A stretch of 64,000 nucleotides of DNA, taken from NCBI GenBank assembly GCA_013298985.1, contig JAAFJS010000004.1, forward strand, positions 1 through 64,000. The letters run 5' to 3'. The notes beneath the pieces are model-generated. The model did no database searches, was not told the DNA's origin, and saw only the letters and a list, made by a program, of their open reading frames with translations. The DNA comes from Cytophagales bacterium (lineage in GTDB: Bacteria; Bacteroidota; Bacteroidia; Cytophagales; Thermoflexibacteraceae). Positions 49,175 to 59,358 of this stretch are shown here, piece by piece (positions within the stretch are counted from its first letter, which is position 1; every line of letters starts with the position of its first letter). Position numbers and translations under genes: made by a program.

Positions 49175-50254
49175 TTATGAAAATTGCGTTCCTTTTTGTT
49201 TGATGGCTTCCTCCAAAAATTGCTTGATGCGCTGTTCTTGGTCTTTCTGACAAATCAGTAATACATTTTTATACTCTGCCACAATATAGTTGTCCAGTCC
49301 TTGCACGACCACCAGCCTTTCTTCGGGCGTTTTTACGATAGATTTAGTAGTTTCATACGCCATGATATTGCCACTCAGCACGTTACCTTCTTTATTTTTA
49401 GGTGATTGCTCGTATAGCGACTTCCAAGTTCCTAAGTCAGACCAGCCAAGTTCGCAAGGCACAACATACACATTGTCAGCTTTTTCCATGATGCCATAGT
49501 CAATAGAAATGGTGTGGCATTGTGAATAAGACTTTTTGATAGCCTCTGGCTCGCGGGCGGTGTAGAAATCTTGCTGTAATTCATGGAAAATACCATGTAA
49601 TTCGGGCATATATTTTTGAAATGCCTTGATGATGGTTTTGGCACTAAAAATAAAAATTCCTGCGTTCCATACATAATCTCCACTGTCCAAAAACTCCAAT
49701 GCCAATTCCAAATTAGGTTTTTCCATAAAAGTTTTTACCTTTTTTACCTTCGTAGGCGCGTCCATGTCCATCATCTGGATATAGCCGTAGCCTGTATCGG
49801 GACGTGTGGGCTGGATTCCCAAGGTAAGCAAAACCTCGTCTTGGGCTGTGGCAGACAGGGCGGTCAGGAGGGCATCAGTGAAGGCATCAGGTTTATGAAT
49901 GACTTGGTCGGCAGGCGCAACCACGATATTGGCATTAGGATTTTTTTGCTGAATCTTGTACGTAGCATACGCCACGCAAGGCGCAGTATTACGCATCATT
50001 GGTTCTAAAAGTATCTGGTCATCAGCGAGTTGAGGCAGTTGTTTTTTTACCAAATCGTAATAATCAGTATTGGTAACGACAAAAATATTTTCGTCAGGGC
50101 AAATATCCTTGAACCTTTCTATGGTTAGTTGGATTAGACTTTTGCCAATGCCCAGCATATCCTGGAACTGCTTTGGGTTGGTTACACGACTGTAAGGCCA
50201 AAAACGCGTACCTACGCCGCCCGCCATGATAACTATATAATTGTTTGATTTCAT
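49175..50254 (-). CDS. manC: mannose-1-phosphate guanylyltransferase
   Basis: VIMAGGVGTRFWPYSRVTNPKQF, DYGIMEKADNVYVVPCELGWSDLGTW. Confidence 0.94.
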   Translation of the reverse strand: MKSNNYIVIMAGGVGTRFWPYSRVTNPKQFQDMLGIGKSLIQLTIERFKDICPDENIFVVTNTDYYDLVKKQLPQLADDQILLEPMMRNTAPCVAYATYKIQQKNPNANIVVAPADQVIHKPDAFTDALLTALSATAQDEVLLTLGIQPTRPDTGYGYIQMMDMDAPTKVKKVKTFMEKPNLELALEFLDSGDYVWNAGIFIFSAKTIIKAFQKYMPELHGIFHELQQDFYTAREPEAIKKSYSQCHTISIDYGIMEKADNVYVVPCELGWSDLGTWKSLYEQSPKNKEGNVLSGNIMAYETTKSIVKTPEERLVVVQGLDNYIVAEYKNVLLICQKDQEQRIKQFLEEAIKQKGTQFS

Positions 50255-50419
50255 TCCTATATTTTATTTTTACGGCTCACGAAAATTATTTACTGTTTAA
50301 GTAACCATACAAAATTTATTATAATTATCTATGTAAAACATTGATTTTCAATAATTTGTGCGGTTAGCTACTGCGATTAATTCATAATTTATAATTCATA
50401 ATTCATAACTACTTCTGGT

Positions 50420-50743
50420 TTATAAAAACACAACTTCATCTACCAAAGGTATGCCTGCTTCTTGGTTTAATAGCTTGATTATCTGCTTTTTAGACATCAT
50501 CAATTCATTTTTGAGTGGCGCAGAGGAAATTTCTACATACAGAATTTTGTTTTTGATAAATACCCGTTTGGTATATTTGCTGATGGTCGCGCCCATGAGT
50601 TTTTCCCACGAAACCACCACTCCTGCGTTCTGGTAGCGGTCTTTTAGGCGATATGCCTGCAACAAAGCGTCTATAGCCTCGCCCAAGGTGGTAATGTCTG
50701 ATTTTCTGCTATTTTCGTAAAAAGATTTCATACCTTTCGCCAA
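50420..50743 (-). CDS. DUF721 (DciA-like) protein
   Basis: TLGEAIDALLQAYRLKDRYQNAGVVVSWEKLMG...YVEISSAPLKNELMMSKKQIIKLLN. Confidence 0.85.
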   Translation of the reverse strand: MAKGMKSFYENSRKSDITTLGEAIDALLQAYRLKDRYQNAGVVVSWEKLMGATISKYTKRVFIKNKILYVEISSAPLKNELMMSKKQIIKLLNQEAGIPLVDEVVFL

Positions 50744-50883
50744 TATTAAATTTTGAAAACAAAAATAAGCCTTCTAAATTTCATTTTTTTCAATATTTAG
50801 AAATAAATTTCCCTAAAAAAAAATATTCTTGTTATTTTGGATTATACCCTATTTTTTTCACATCAAATACTTTATAAAGACAG

Positions 50884-52416
50884 ATGAATAGACAACTTAT
50901 TGCAGAAATTTTTGACCTTAATCCCAAAGAAACGCCTGTGGTAAAGCGTATTGACAATTTTATTTACGTGATTATTTTGTTGAGTACGCTGGTTGTTACC
51001 TTAGAAACCATTGTGCCTTTGGAGTATTTACCTAATTTACAGGCTTTCGAAACCATTGTTACCATTGTTTTTGTGGCAGAACTGCTTTTCAAACTTTCTG
51101 TTTTCAATCTACTTTTTGCGCGCCACGAAAAATTATGGGAACGTGTGTTACTTTTTGCCTATCTATTGATTGACATTGCGGCGGTAGTTCCGCCTATTAT
51201 TTTCCTGTTCAACGAGGGCGGACACCATGATTATTTCCTCACACTGAGGCTTTTGCGTATTTTTAAGGCTTTTCAGCACGACCATTCTATCGAGCTGATT
51301 TTGCGGGCTATTATCAAAAAAAGAACAGAACTCATCAAATCGGCTTTGGTGGTGGTCGTCGTAACGATTTTTCTTTCTGTGTTGCTCTACGAGGTAGAAA
51401 ACGATTTTGAGTTTGGTGATGGTATCAAGAAAAGTAGTATCAAAGATATTTTTACGGCAATGACTTGGGCTTTTGCTGTTTTTGTAGATGATGCTACTGG
51501 ACATATCGACGGCGGACTTAGCCCTACGACTTCGCTGGGCAGGCTTATTGCGGCGGTGATTGGCTTGCTTAAAATTGGGATTGTGGTTATCCCAACGGGT
51601 ATTATTGCCACTGGATTCATGGAAGTTATCGAGGAAAATAAGATACATTTGCAGTATCAGGAATTGAAAGCGGCGTTTAGAAAAAAGATGAATGACGTAT
51701 TGGGGATTCCTGTTTTTGAAAGACCGCGCACTGTTTTTACCCTCAGAGATGCACTTTTTATCCATGAAAATAATATGTTTAGTATTTTAGAAACGACTAA
51801 GGGCTTCAGAATCAGGGCAGTGCAGTCCGACGAACAGGAAAAATATGTAGATACCAATCTGGTAGAGTATTATGCCTATCAGGATTTGACAGCTTATGGC
51901 GGAAAAATAGACAGAGAAAACGGCAAACATTTGATTATTTCGCCCAATAGCAGCGCAGATGTGGGTATTGGCTATTTTTCTTACTGCCTGTCCGAGCTTC
52001 TTGGTGCTGACTTGATTTCCAATGAGTTGTATCAGAAAAATTCACTGAACTTAAAGTATGATTTTGATTTTCTGAACAATGAATTATATTGGAAAAATGA
52101 ACAGGTGGAAATGAGTGAAAAAGCCTTGAAAAAGCTACCTTTGAAGCAGCAAGCAATTTTCCAATTCAAAAAAGATATTTTGAAACTCAAAGAATATCAG
52201 CACATTCTTGTTTTGGAATCTTCGCCTAATACCAAAGAAGACTTCGAGATAGCAAAAATGAGTATCGGGACTTGCCAGCACCAGCTCTTGATGTGGCTTT
52301 GCTCCAATAGCGAAAATGTATTTAGCATCAAGGTAAAACAAAAAAATTTGGAAAATTATACTTATTACGAATACATCAAAAATCTGAGTGAGGAAGTGAA
52401 AGTTTTGATTAGATAA
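50884..52416 (+). CDS. voltage-gated-like ion transporter with divergent pore and large cytoplasmic C-terminal domain
   Basis: Six-TM ion transport fold, S4-like TLRLLRIFKAF, S6-like SPTTSLGRLIAAVIGLLKIGIVVIPTGIIATGF. Confidence 0.8.
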   Translation: MNRQLIAEIFDLNPKETPVVKRIDNFIYVIILLSTLVVTLETIVPLEYLPNLQAFETIVTIVFVAELLFKLSVFNLLFARHEKLWERVLLFAYLLIDIAAVVPPIIFLFNEGGHHDYFLTLRLLRIFKAFQHDHSIELILRAIIKKRTELIKSALVVVVVTIFLSVLLYEVENDFEFGDGIKKSSIKDIFTAMTWAFAVFVDDATGHIDGGLSPTTSLGRLIAAVIGLLKIGIVVIPTGIIATGFMEVIEENKIHLQYQELKAAFRKKMNDVLGIPVFERPRTVFTLRDALFIHENNMFSILETTKGFRIRAVQSDEQEKYVDTNLVEYYAYQDLTAYGGKIDRENGKHLIISPNSSADVGIGYFSYCLSELLGADLISNELYQKNSLNLKYDFDFLNNELYWKNEQVEMSEKALKKLPLKQQAIFQFKKDILKLKEYQHILVLESSPNTKEDFEIAKMSIGTCQHQLLMWLCSNSENVFSIKVKQKNLENYTYYEYIKNLSEEVKVLIR

Positions 52417-52428
52417 AACCCTAAAAAT

Positions 52429-53274
52429 ATGTTGTTTAAAATAAAGCATACTACACATTATTTGTATTCGTCAGAGGTGTTTTTAGAGCCACATTTATTG
52501 CGGGTGGTGCCGCGCACTGACGCATACCAAGCACTGAAAACCTTTGACTTGGAGATTTCGCCACTTCCTACGGTCAAAAACGAAAAAGTAGGACTCAATA
52601 ATCCTAACGATTATATGCTTTGGTTTGAGGGAAAAACCAAAGAACTGAAAATTATGGCAACTTCGGTGGTGGCGGTGTCCAACCCCAATCCGTTCGGTTT
52701 TGTGATTTTTCCTTTTACTGCCACCCAGCTACCCATGCGCTATGCTGACCAGATTCACGAGCAACTTATTCCTTACCTGATGCCTCTGAGCAAAGATGAA
52801 AAAGTACAAAAAACTGCGAAGGAATTGATGTTAGATATTGATTTTCAGACCTTACCATTTGTGATGCACTTGGCGCGGTTTATCTATAAAAATTTTGCAC
52901 CAGAAAAAGCACGCCCCAATGTTCCTCCTATTGCGCCTGAACTTACCTTAGAAAAAAAGTCAGGTTCGCACAAAGATTTGGCTTATTTGCAGATGACGCT
53001 TTGTCGTGAGGCAGGCATTGCCACGCGCTACGTAAACGGCTATTACCTTGATGATGAGGACAAAAAATACCTGCACGCGTGGGTGGAAGTTTATCTGCCT
53101 GGGGGCGGTTGGAAGGGGTTTGATGGTACAATAGGCATGGCAGTAGGCGATAGGCACATTGTGATTTCTTCTGCGATTTCTCCTTCACTTACCAATCTGG
53201 TGGTGGGAACTTTTAGGGGCAACGCCCACTCACACTTGGAAACGGAAATTGAAATTACGCCCATGTCTTTGTGA
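52429..53274 (+). CDS. transglutaminase-like protein (catalytic Cys apparently replaced)
   Basis: FKIKHTTHYLYSSEVFLEPHLLRVVPR N-terminal domain; GSHKDLAYLQMTLCREAGIATRYVNGY...HAWVEVY...WKGFDGT. Confidence 0.88.
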   Translation: MLFKIKHTTHYLYSSEVFLEPHLLRVVPRTDAYQALKTFDLEISPLPTVKNEKVGLNNPNDYMLWFEGKTKELKIMATSVVAVSNPNPFGFVIFPFTATQLPMRYADQIHEQLIPYLMPLSKDEKVQKTAKELMLDIDFQTLPFVMHLARFIYKNFAPEKARPNVPPIAPELTLEKKSGSHKDLAYLQMTLCREAGIATRYVNGYYLDDEDKKYLHAWVEVYLPGGGWKGFDGTIGMAVGDRHIVISSAISPSLTNLVVGTFRGNAHSHLETEIEITPMSL

Positions 53275-53320
53275 GTTGAAAAGTTATTTTCGCAAGAAGT
53301 CTAATAAAATGTATTTTAAT

Positions 53321-53463
53321 GCCGTTAGGCATGACCGTTTTGTAGAGAAATCAGATTTTTTTCATCAAAGTTCTGTAGGAACGAAACCAAAGAGGTGCCG
53401 TTCCTATGGAACTTGGTGGATAGGGTGTCCTTTTTTTCTACAAAACTGTCGTCCCTCTGGGAC
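53321..53463. repeat. palindromic-module element between convergent genes
   Basis: gccgttaggc; gttttgtaga / tctacaaaac; gttctgtaggaac; gttcctatggaac; gtccctctgggac. Confidence 0.78.
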
Positions 53464-53561
53464 TTTAAGAATTTCATTTGATAAGTCCGTAATAACTTTC
53501 TAAAAATCAAAAATCTTAACCCCTTGTTAATAAAAACTATGTCTTACTGCTTCATTATCAA

Positions 53562-55244
53562 TTAGTTATCTGTTGTACAGCCTTCAGAAGCTGAGTTTAC
53601 ACTTTTGGCATACTTATATAAAACGCCAGATGCTATACGCAAAGGAGGCTGCACCCACGCTTTTTTTCTGCGTTCCAGTTCTTCCTCGCTAATAAGCATA
53701 TCCAAGCGGTGATTAATCGCGTCAATGACAATTTGGTCGCCCGTCTGCACCAATGCCAAGCTGCCGCCCACCTGCGCTTCGGGTGTGATATGCCCCACCA
53801 CAAACCCATGCGTACCACCAGAAAACCTACCGTCAGTGATGAGTGCAACGCTATTTCCCAATCCTGCGCCCATGATTGCTGCTGTTGGTTTGAGCATTTC
53901 GGGCATACCTGGTGCGCCTTTGGGGCCATTGTAGCGAATCACAATCACATCTCCCGCCTGTACCACACCAGAGGAAATGGCTACTAATAAATCTTTTTCA
54001 TAGTCAAAAACCCTTGCTACTCCTTTAAAAACTTCGCCTTCCTTACCTGTAATTTTTGCCACTGCACCTTCGGGGGCGAGGTTTCCATACAGAATTTGGA
54101 TATGTCCTGTCTTTTTGATTGCTTTTTCAAAAGGCATGATAATTTCCTGTCCCTCTGTCAAATAAGGCGCATTTGCCAAATTTTCTTTCATCGTTTTTCC
54201 TGTAACTGTCATGCAATCACCATGAATGTAACCCGCTTCGTACATCATTTTCATCACCGCTTGCACGCCGCCCACATTGCAGAGGTCTTCCATCATATAT
54301 TTTCCGCTTGGCTTCAAATCTGCCAATAGAGGCGTTTTATCCGAAATGCGCTGAAAATCCTTCAAAGTCAGGTTAATACCAATGGTTTTTGCCATAGCAA
54401 TTAAATGCAAAACGGCATTGGTCGAGCCGCCCAAAACCATCACCATCGTCAGCGCATTCTCGAAAGCCTCAAAAGTCATGATGTCTTTTGGCTTGATGTC
54501 ATGCTCCAAAATATGGTAAATATATTTGCCAACTGCCTCACATTCAAGCCCTTTGAGTGGGCTGAGGGCAGGAAAAGATGAGCTATTAGGTAAGCTCATG
54601 CCCAATGCCTCTATTGCCGTAGCCATCGTATTGGCGGTGTACATACCTCCACACGCGCCCGCGCCAGGAACGGAATTTTGGATAACGCCCTTATATTCTT
54701 CTGGGGTGATATTGCCTTTTATTTTTTTGCCATAAGCCTCAAAAGCAGTAATAATATCCAGTTTTTTATCTTTGTACTGCCCATAATCATATTTTCCTGA
54801 TGCAATCGTACCGCCGTAGATAACAATAGAAGGGCGATTCAGCCTACCAATAGCCATCATTGCACCAGGCATATTTTTGTCGCAACCTACCAGCGCAACC
54901 ACGCCGTCGTAGTTTTGACCACCCACAATCGTTTCTATCGAATCCGCTATCACCTCGCGAGAAACCAGAGAATAACGCATCTGGTCTGTGCCATTGGTCA
55001 TACCATCAGAAACTCCTATCGTATTGAAAGTCAAGCCAATGAGCTTGCTTGCATGAATACTTGCCTTGACTTTGGTGGCGAGCATATTCAGGTGCATATT
55101 GCAGGGATTACCTTCGTAACCTGTGCTGGCAATGCCTACTTGCGCCTTGCTCATGTCTTCCTCTTTGAGTCCTATGCCGTAAAGCATCGCTTGTGCTGCA
55201 GGCAGGTCTTCATCTTGGGTGAAAGTTTTGCTGTATTTGTTCAT
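53562..55244 (-). CDS. ilvD: dihydroxy-acid dehydratase
   Basis: [55 protein letters not shown]; start set at MNKYSKTF. Confidence 0.96.
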   Translation of the reverse strand: MNKYSKTFTQDEDLPAAQAMLYGIGLKEEDMSKAQVGIASTGYEGNPCNMHLNMLATKVKASIHASKLIGLTFNTIGVSDGMTNGTDQMRYSLVSREVIADSIETIVGGQNYDGVVALVGCDKNMPGAMMAIGRLNRPSIVIYGGTIASGKYDYGQYKDKKLDIITAFEAYGKKIKGNITPEEYKGVIQNSVPGAGACGGMYTANTMATAIEALGMSLPNSSSFPALSPLKGLECEAVGKYIYHILEHDIKPKDIMTFEAFENALTMVMVLGGSTNAVLHLIAMAKTIGINLTLKDFQRISDKTPLLADLKPSGKYMMEDLCNVGGVQAVMKMMYEAGYIHGDCMTVTGKTMKENLANAPYLTEGQEIIMPFEKAIKKTGHIQILYGNLAPEGAVAKITGKEGEVFKGVARVFDYEKDLLVAISSGVVQAGDVIVIRYNGPKGAPGMPEMLKPTAAIMGAGLGNSVALITDGRFSGGTHGFVVGHITPEAQVGGSLALVQTGDQIVIDAINHRLDMLISEEELERRKKAWVQPPLRIASGVLYKYAKSVNSASEGCTTDN

Positions 55245-55399
55245 AAGTTTAAAAAAATTTACAGCCAAAATTAAAAATCTATTTGATAGTTTCCAAATGG
55301 TGGCGTATAATATCCCTGCAAAAAATTTCACTTTCCACTCCAAAAAGTCCAATGATTTGCGTAAATTTGTTGATTCAGTACACTCAAATATCTGTTTTT

Positions 55400-56254
55400 A
55401 TGATTATTGCCAATCCCATTTATGATGCCGTATTCAAGTACCTGTTGGAAGACTTGGAGATAGCCCGCGAGCTACTTTCTACCATCTTGGGCGAGGAAAT
55501 CATAGACATTTCCATTAAACCACAGGAAACCAGTAGTGAGAGTTTAGCCTACAGCTTGACCGTATTTCGCCTTGATTTTAAGGCAGTTATCAAAACAGAT
55601 ACAGGAGAAGAAAAGAAAATATTGATAGAACTACAAAAAGCAAAACACCTTTTTGATGTCATGCGGTTTCGTCGCTATTTGGGGGAAAACTATAGGCAGG
55701 ACGACCAAACCACGAAAACCATAGATGGAGAAGTAGAAAAAACGGCTTTGCCTATCTTGACTATCTATTTCTTAGGTTTCAAATTAGCAAATGTTACCGC
55801 CCCTATTTTAAAAGTCAATAGGGTTTATCAAAATGCAGTAACAGGGGAGATTTTGGAGGTCAAGGAGGCATTCGTGGAGCAGCTCACTCACGACAGCTAC
55901 ACTATACAAATTCCGCGTTTGAAAATCGTGATGCAGAGCAAATTAGAAAAAGTATTGCAAGTATTTAGCCAGGAATTTAGGACAGAAGATATCCACAAAT
56001 TGAACTTTCAGGGCGACACCTCTGAGCCATTGGTCAAAAAAGTGGTGGACAAACTACTGCGCGCCGTTTCCAGCAATGAAATCAGGAAGCAGATGGAAAT
56101 AGAGGACGAGATAGACCATGTTTTTGAACGGGAATTGAAGAAAAAAGATAAGATAATAGAAGAAGAAAGAAGACAAAAAGAAGAAGAAAGAAGACAAAAA
56201 GAAGCCCTATTAAAAGAATTAGAGGAGCTAAAAAAGAAACTTAGAGGTGAGTAG
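55400..56254 (+). CDS. Rpn-like / PD-(D/E)XK nuclease family protein with coiled-coil C-terminus
   Basis: NPIYDAVFKYLLEDLEIARELLSTIL, FRLDFKAVIKTDTGEEKKILIELQKAK. Confidence 0.8.
   Translation: MIIANPIYDAVFKYLLEDLEIARELLSTILGEEIIDISIKPQETSSESLAYSLTVFRLDFKAVIKTDTGEEKKILIELQKAKHLFDVMRFRRYLGENYRQDDQTTKTIDGEVEKTALPILTIYFLGFKLANVTAPILKVNRVYQNAVTGEILEVKEAFVEQLTHDSYTIQIPRLKIVMQSKLEKVLQVFSQEFRTEDIHKLNFQGDTSEPLVKKVVDKLLRAVSSNEIRKQMEIEDEIDHVFERELKKKDKIIEEERRQKEEERRQKEALLKELEELKKKLRGE
56159..56200. repeat. perfect 2 x 21-bp tandem repeat in frame (EEERRQK)
   Basis: gaagaagaaagaagacaaaaa at 56159-56179 and 56180-56200. Confidence 0.92.
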
Positions 56255-56377
56255 AGTAAAAGACCATTTCCAAACCCTTGTTTGGGGTTGCTTATTCATA
56301 TTAACATAAATTTTTTCTTCTCAATTTTCTTAGGCTATTTTGTATAAAACAATTAAAAACGCATAAAAATCAAAAAT

Positions 56378-57199
56378 ATGTCTGTTCATCAAGGCACAAA
56401 CCTTAAAAAAGTTACCACGCATCAGCTCCAAGAAATGAAAGCGCGAGGAGAAAAAATAGCGATGCTCACTGCTTATGACTACTCAACTGCGCGTATCGTG
56501 GATGCGGCGGGAATTGACGTGATTTTGGTGGGAGATTCCGCCTCTAACGTTATGGCGGGCAATGAAACTACCTTGCCCATGAGTTTAGAACAGATGATTT
56601 ACCATGCTTCTTCGGTTATCAAAGCGGTAAGTAGAGCTTTTGTAGTAGTAGATTTACCTTTTGGAACGTATCAAGGCAATTCCATGGAGGCTCTGCATTC
56701 CGCGATTCGGATTATGAAGGAAGCGGGCGCGCACGCCGTCAAAATGGAAGGTGGTGCAGAAATCAAAGAGTCCGTAGATAGGGTATTGAGTGCAGGGATT
56801 CCTGTGATGGGGCATTTGGGGCTTACTCCACAGTCTATTTTTAAGTTTGGGACGTACTCTGTCAGGGCAAAAGAGGAAGAAGAAGCGCAAAAGTTGGTGG
56901 CAGATGCCCATTTGTTGCAAAATTGTGGTTGTTTTGGTATTGTCTTAGAGAAAATTCCCGCGGCATTGGCAAAGCAAGTATCTGAATCACTGACGATTCC
57001 CACGATTGGGATTGGCGCAGGGGCAGGCACTGACGGTCAGGTTTTGGTCATTCACGATATGCTTGGCATTAACAAAGAGTTCAAACCCAGATTCTTACGC
57101 CGTTATGCTGACCTTCATTCAGTAATGACAGAGGCAATCCAGCACTACGTGAAAGACATCAAAGACCAGAGCTTTCCCAATGAGCAGGAATCCTACTAA
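56378..57199 (+). CDS. panB: 3-methyl-2-oxobutanoate hydroxymethyltransferase
   Basis: [43 protein letters not shown]. Confidence 0.96.
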   Translation: MSVHQGTNLKKVTTHQLQEMKARGEKIAMLTAYDYSTARIVDAAGIDVILVGDSASNVMAGNETTLPMSLEQMIYHASSVIKAVSRAFVVVDLPFGTYQGNSMEALHSAIRIMKEAGAHAVKMEGGAEIKESVDRVLSAGIPVMGHLGLTPQSIFKFGTYSVRAKEEEEAQKLVADAHLLQNCGCFGIVLEKIPAALAKQVSESLTIPTIGIGAGAGTDGQVLVIHDMLGINKEFKPRFLRRYADLHSVMTEAIQHYVKDIKDQSFPNEQESY

Positions 57200-57206
57200 A
57201 AATAAT

Positions 57207-57641
57207 TTACTTAATTCCAGTGCTTCCATAACCACCTGTACCTCGTTCTGTTTCAGTAAGTTGGCTTGTATTTTCCCAGATTATCCTTTCATGCTTGCTC
57301 ACCACCATTTGGGCAATTCGCAAGCCACTTTCTATGGTAAAATCTTGGTCAGAAAGATTGACTAACAGCACTTTAATCTCCCCGCGATAGTCCGCATCAA
57401 CCGTTCCTGGGGAGTTTAGAACCGAAATGCCATTCTTGAGGGCAAGCCCACTGCGCGGACGAATCTGCGCCTCATAACCTTGTGGCAGCTCTATGTATAA
57501 ACCCGTGGGAATTAAGGCTCTCTGTAAGGGTTTGAGAATGATTGATGCCTCCATAAATGCCATTAAGTCCAAGCCCGCCGACTGCTCAGTTTGGTACTGT
57601 GGCAGAGGGTGATTGGACTGATTGATGACTTTGACAATCAT
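57207..57641 (-). CDS. dut: dUTP diphosphatase
   Basis: [46 protein letters not shown]. Confidence 0.96.
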   Translation of the reverse strand: MIVKVINQSNHPLPQYQTEQSAGLDLMAFMEASIILKPLQRALIPTGLYIELPQGYEAQIRPRSGLALKNGISVLNSPGTVDADYRGEIKVLLVNLSDQDFTIESGLRIAQMVVSKHERIIWENTSQLTETERGTGGYGSTGIK

Positions 57642-57662
57642 AAAAAAGATGATTTAAGTAGT

Positions 57663-59297
57663 TTATTTATCTTCTAACTTTGGCAACACCAAATCGTTTA
57701 ACGGACTTTTTTCCTTCATCAGAGCCTCTATTTCGTCCCATTTACGCGGCGCAAGCGCAGAAAGATTTTCGTAGCCAGTAGCTGTGATGAGAATATCATC
57801 TTCGATTCGAACAGCAATCCCCCACCATTTGGGGTCGCAAGGACTTCCATTTGGAATGTAAATGCCTGGTTCTACGGTAATTACACTATTCACTTTTAAT
57901 TCGCCATACGTTCCTCTGTCATGCACATCTAAGCCCAAATAGTGCGAAGTGCCATGTGGAAAATAGCTGTGTGCTTCTTTTTCTGACTTGATGATGCCAA
58001 GTGCAAACAAGCCTTTGTTGATAATTTCCTGCGCCTTTGTGTGCGGAGCATTGAAAGGAAGGTTGGGTTTACACAGCTTAATAGCCTCATCTTGTGCCTG
58101 ATACACCAAATTATAAATTGCTTTTTGTTCTTCGGAAAACTTGCCATTTGCGGGGATAGTGCGCGTTACATCTGCCGTATAGCCATGGTATTCTGCGCCT
58201 ACGTCCATCAGCACCATTTGTTTATTCCCCACCATGAGCCTATTATTCTCAATATAGTGAAGCACGCACCCATTATTTCCTGCGCCGACAATAGACGGAT
58301 AGCCCTCATACTCAGACCCATACCTGCGATACACATATTCGTGAATCCCCTGAATCTCCATCTCTGACATTTCGGGAGTCATTGCCTTCATCACCTCGCG
58401 TTGGGCAATGCAAGAAATGCGAATTGCTTTTCGCAAAAGCCCAATTTCTTCTGTGGTTTTACTTTCGCGCAAGTAGTTCATCACCTCGTCCAGCGAATAG
58501 CCATCTATATTAGTTTTCGTAATTTTTTCTTTGACTTTATTTCTGTCCTCATTGGTTTTTGCCTCCAAGAAATCAATAAAAATCTTATCGGATTGGAGGC
58601 TCTTGTAGAAATTGACATACCTACCTATTACTTGGGCAACATTTGCGCTGTTTTCCACAGGAGTCGTGGTAATCATTTCGTAGAGTTTGAATTTATTTGC
58701 GTCATAGTCAGCAGGCACGCTCGCCTTTGCGCGAAACTGCTGTATCAAGTCATGGGCATCAGCAGGGTCATCTTGTTTGTCGCGGTCGTCATTAAAAAAT
58801 TCAGTAAATAAAACCTTATTAAATTTTTTGAAATCAAGGGCAAAATCTTTGAAATCAACATTTTGATAGACTGTTTGAAAACCCAATTTTGTTTTTACAC
58901 CTTCTTTTCCCAGCCTTTTGCCATTCCACATTTCCATACGCGGGTCGCGCGGCTGAGTAAAAATCACCTCATCATATTTTTCTCCTTTGCTATTTTCCTG
59001 TACTTCTGTAAAAATCAAAAGCACCGAATTAGGTTCATTATAGCCTGTAAGGTAGTAAAAATCAGGGTTTTGATGGAAATGGAAATCTACATCATTGGCG
59101 CGATTGCGGATAGAGTTGGCAAAAAAGATAGCTACTGACTGAGGCGGCAGTGCTTTCCTCAGCATCGCCCTGCGTTCTTTGTGAAAAGTGGCGGGGAGAA
59201 AATCCTTGGGCGTATTTTCGTCCATTTCTTGGGCAAAGCTCGCCAGATTAATAGATACAAATAAAAAGACGAAAGATAATTTTTTTAAGGTATTCAT
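57663..59297 (-). CDS. aminopeptidase P family protein, secreted
   Basis: LMDVGAEYHGYTADVTRTIPANGKFS, HGTSHYLGLDVHDRG, VEPGIYIP; start set at MNTLKKLSF. Confidence 0.93.
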   Translation of the reverse strand: MNTLKKLSFVFLFVSINLASFAQEMDENTPKDFLPATFHKERRAMLRKALPPQSVAIFFANSIRNRANDVDFHFHQNPDFYYLTGYNEPNSVLLIFTEVQENSKGEKYDEVIFTQPRDPRMEMWNGKRLGKEGVKTKLGFQTVYQNVDFKDFALDFKKFNKVLFTEFFNDDRDKQDDPADAHDLIQQFRAKASVPADYDANKFKLYEMITTTPVENSANVAQVIGRYVNFYKSLQSDKIFIDFLEAKTNEDRNKVKEKITKTNIDGYSLDEVMNYLRESKTTEEIGLLRKAIRISCIAQREVMKAMTPEMSEMEIQGIHEYVYRRYGSEYEGYPSIVGAGNNGCVLHYIENNRLMVGNKQMVLMDVGAEYHGYTADVTRTIPANGKFSEEQKAIYNLVYQAQDEAIKLCKPNLPFNAPHTKAQEIINKGLFALGIIKSEKEAHSYFPHGTSHYLGLDVHDRGTYGELKVNSVITVEPGIYIPNGSPCDPKWWGIAVRIEDDILITATGYENLSALAPRKWDEIEALMKEKSPLNDLVLPKLEDK

Positions 59298-59358
59298 TAG
59301 AAAATTTGCTTTTGATGACATAATGAGGCAAAAATAAGATTTTTTTTGATTTTCCTAA

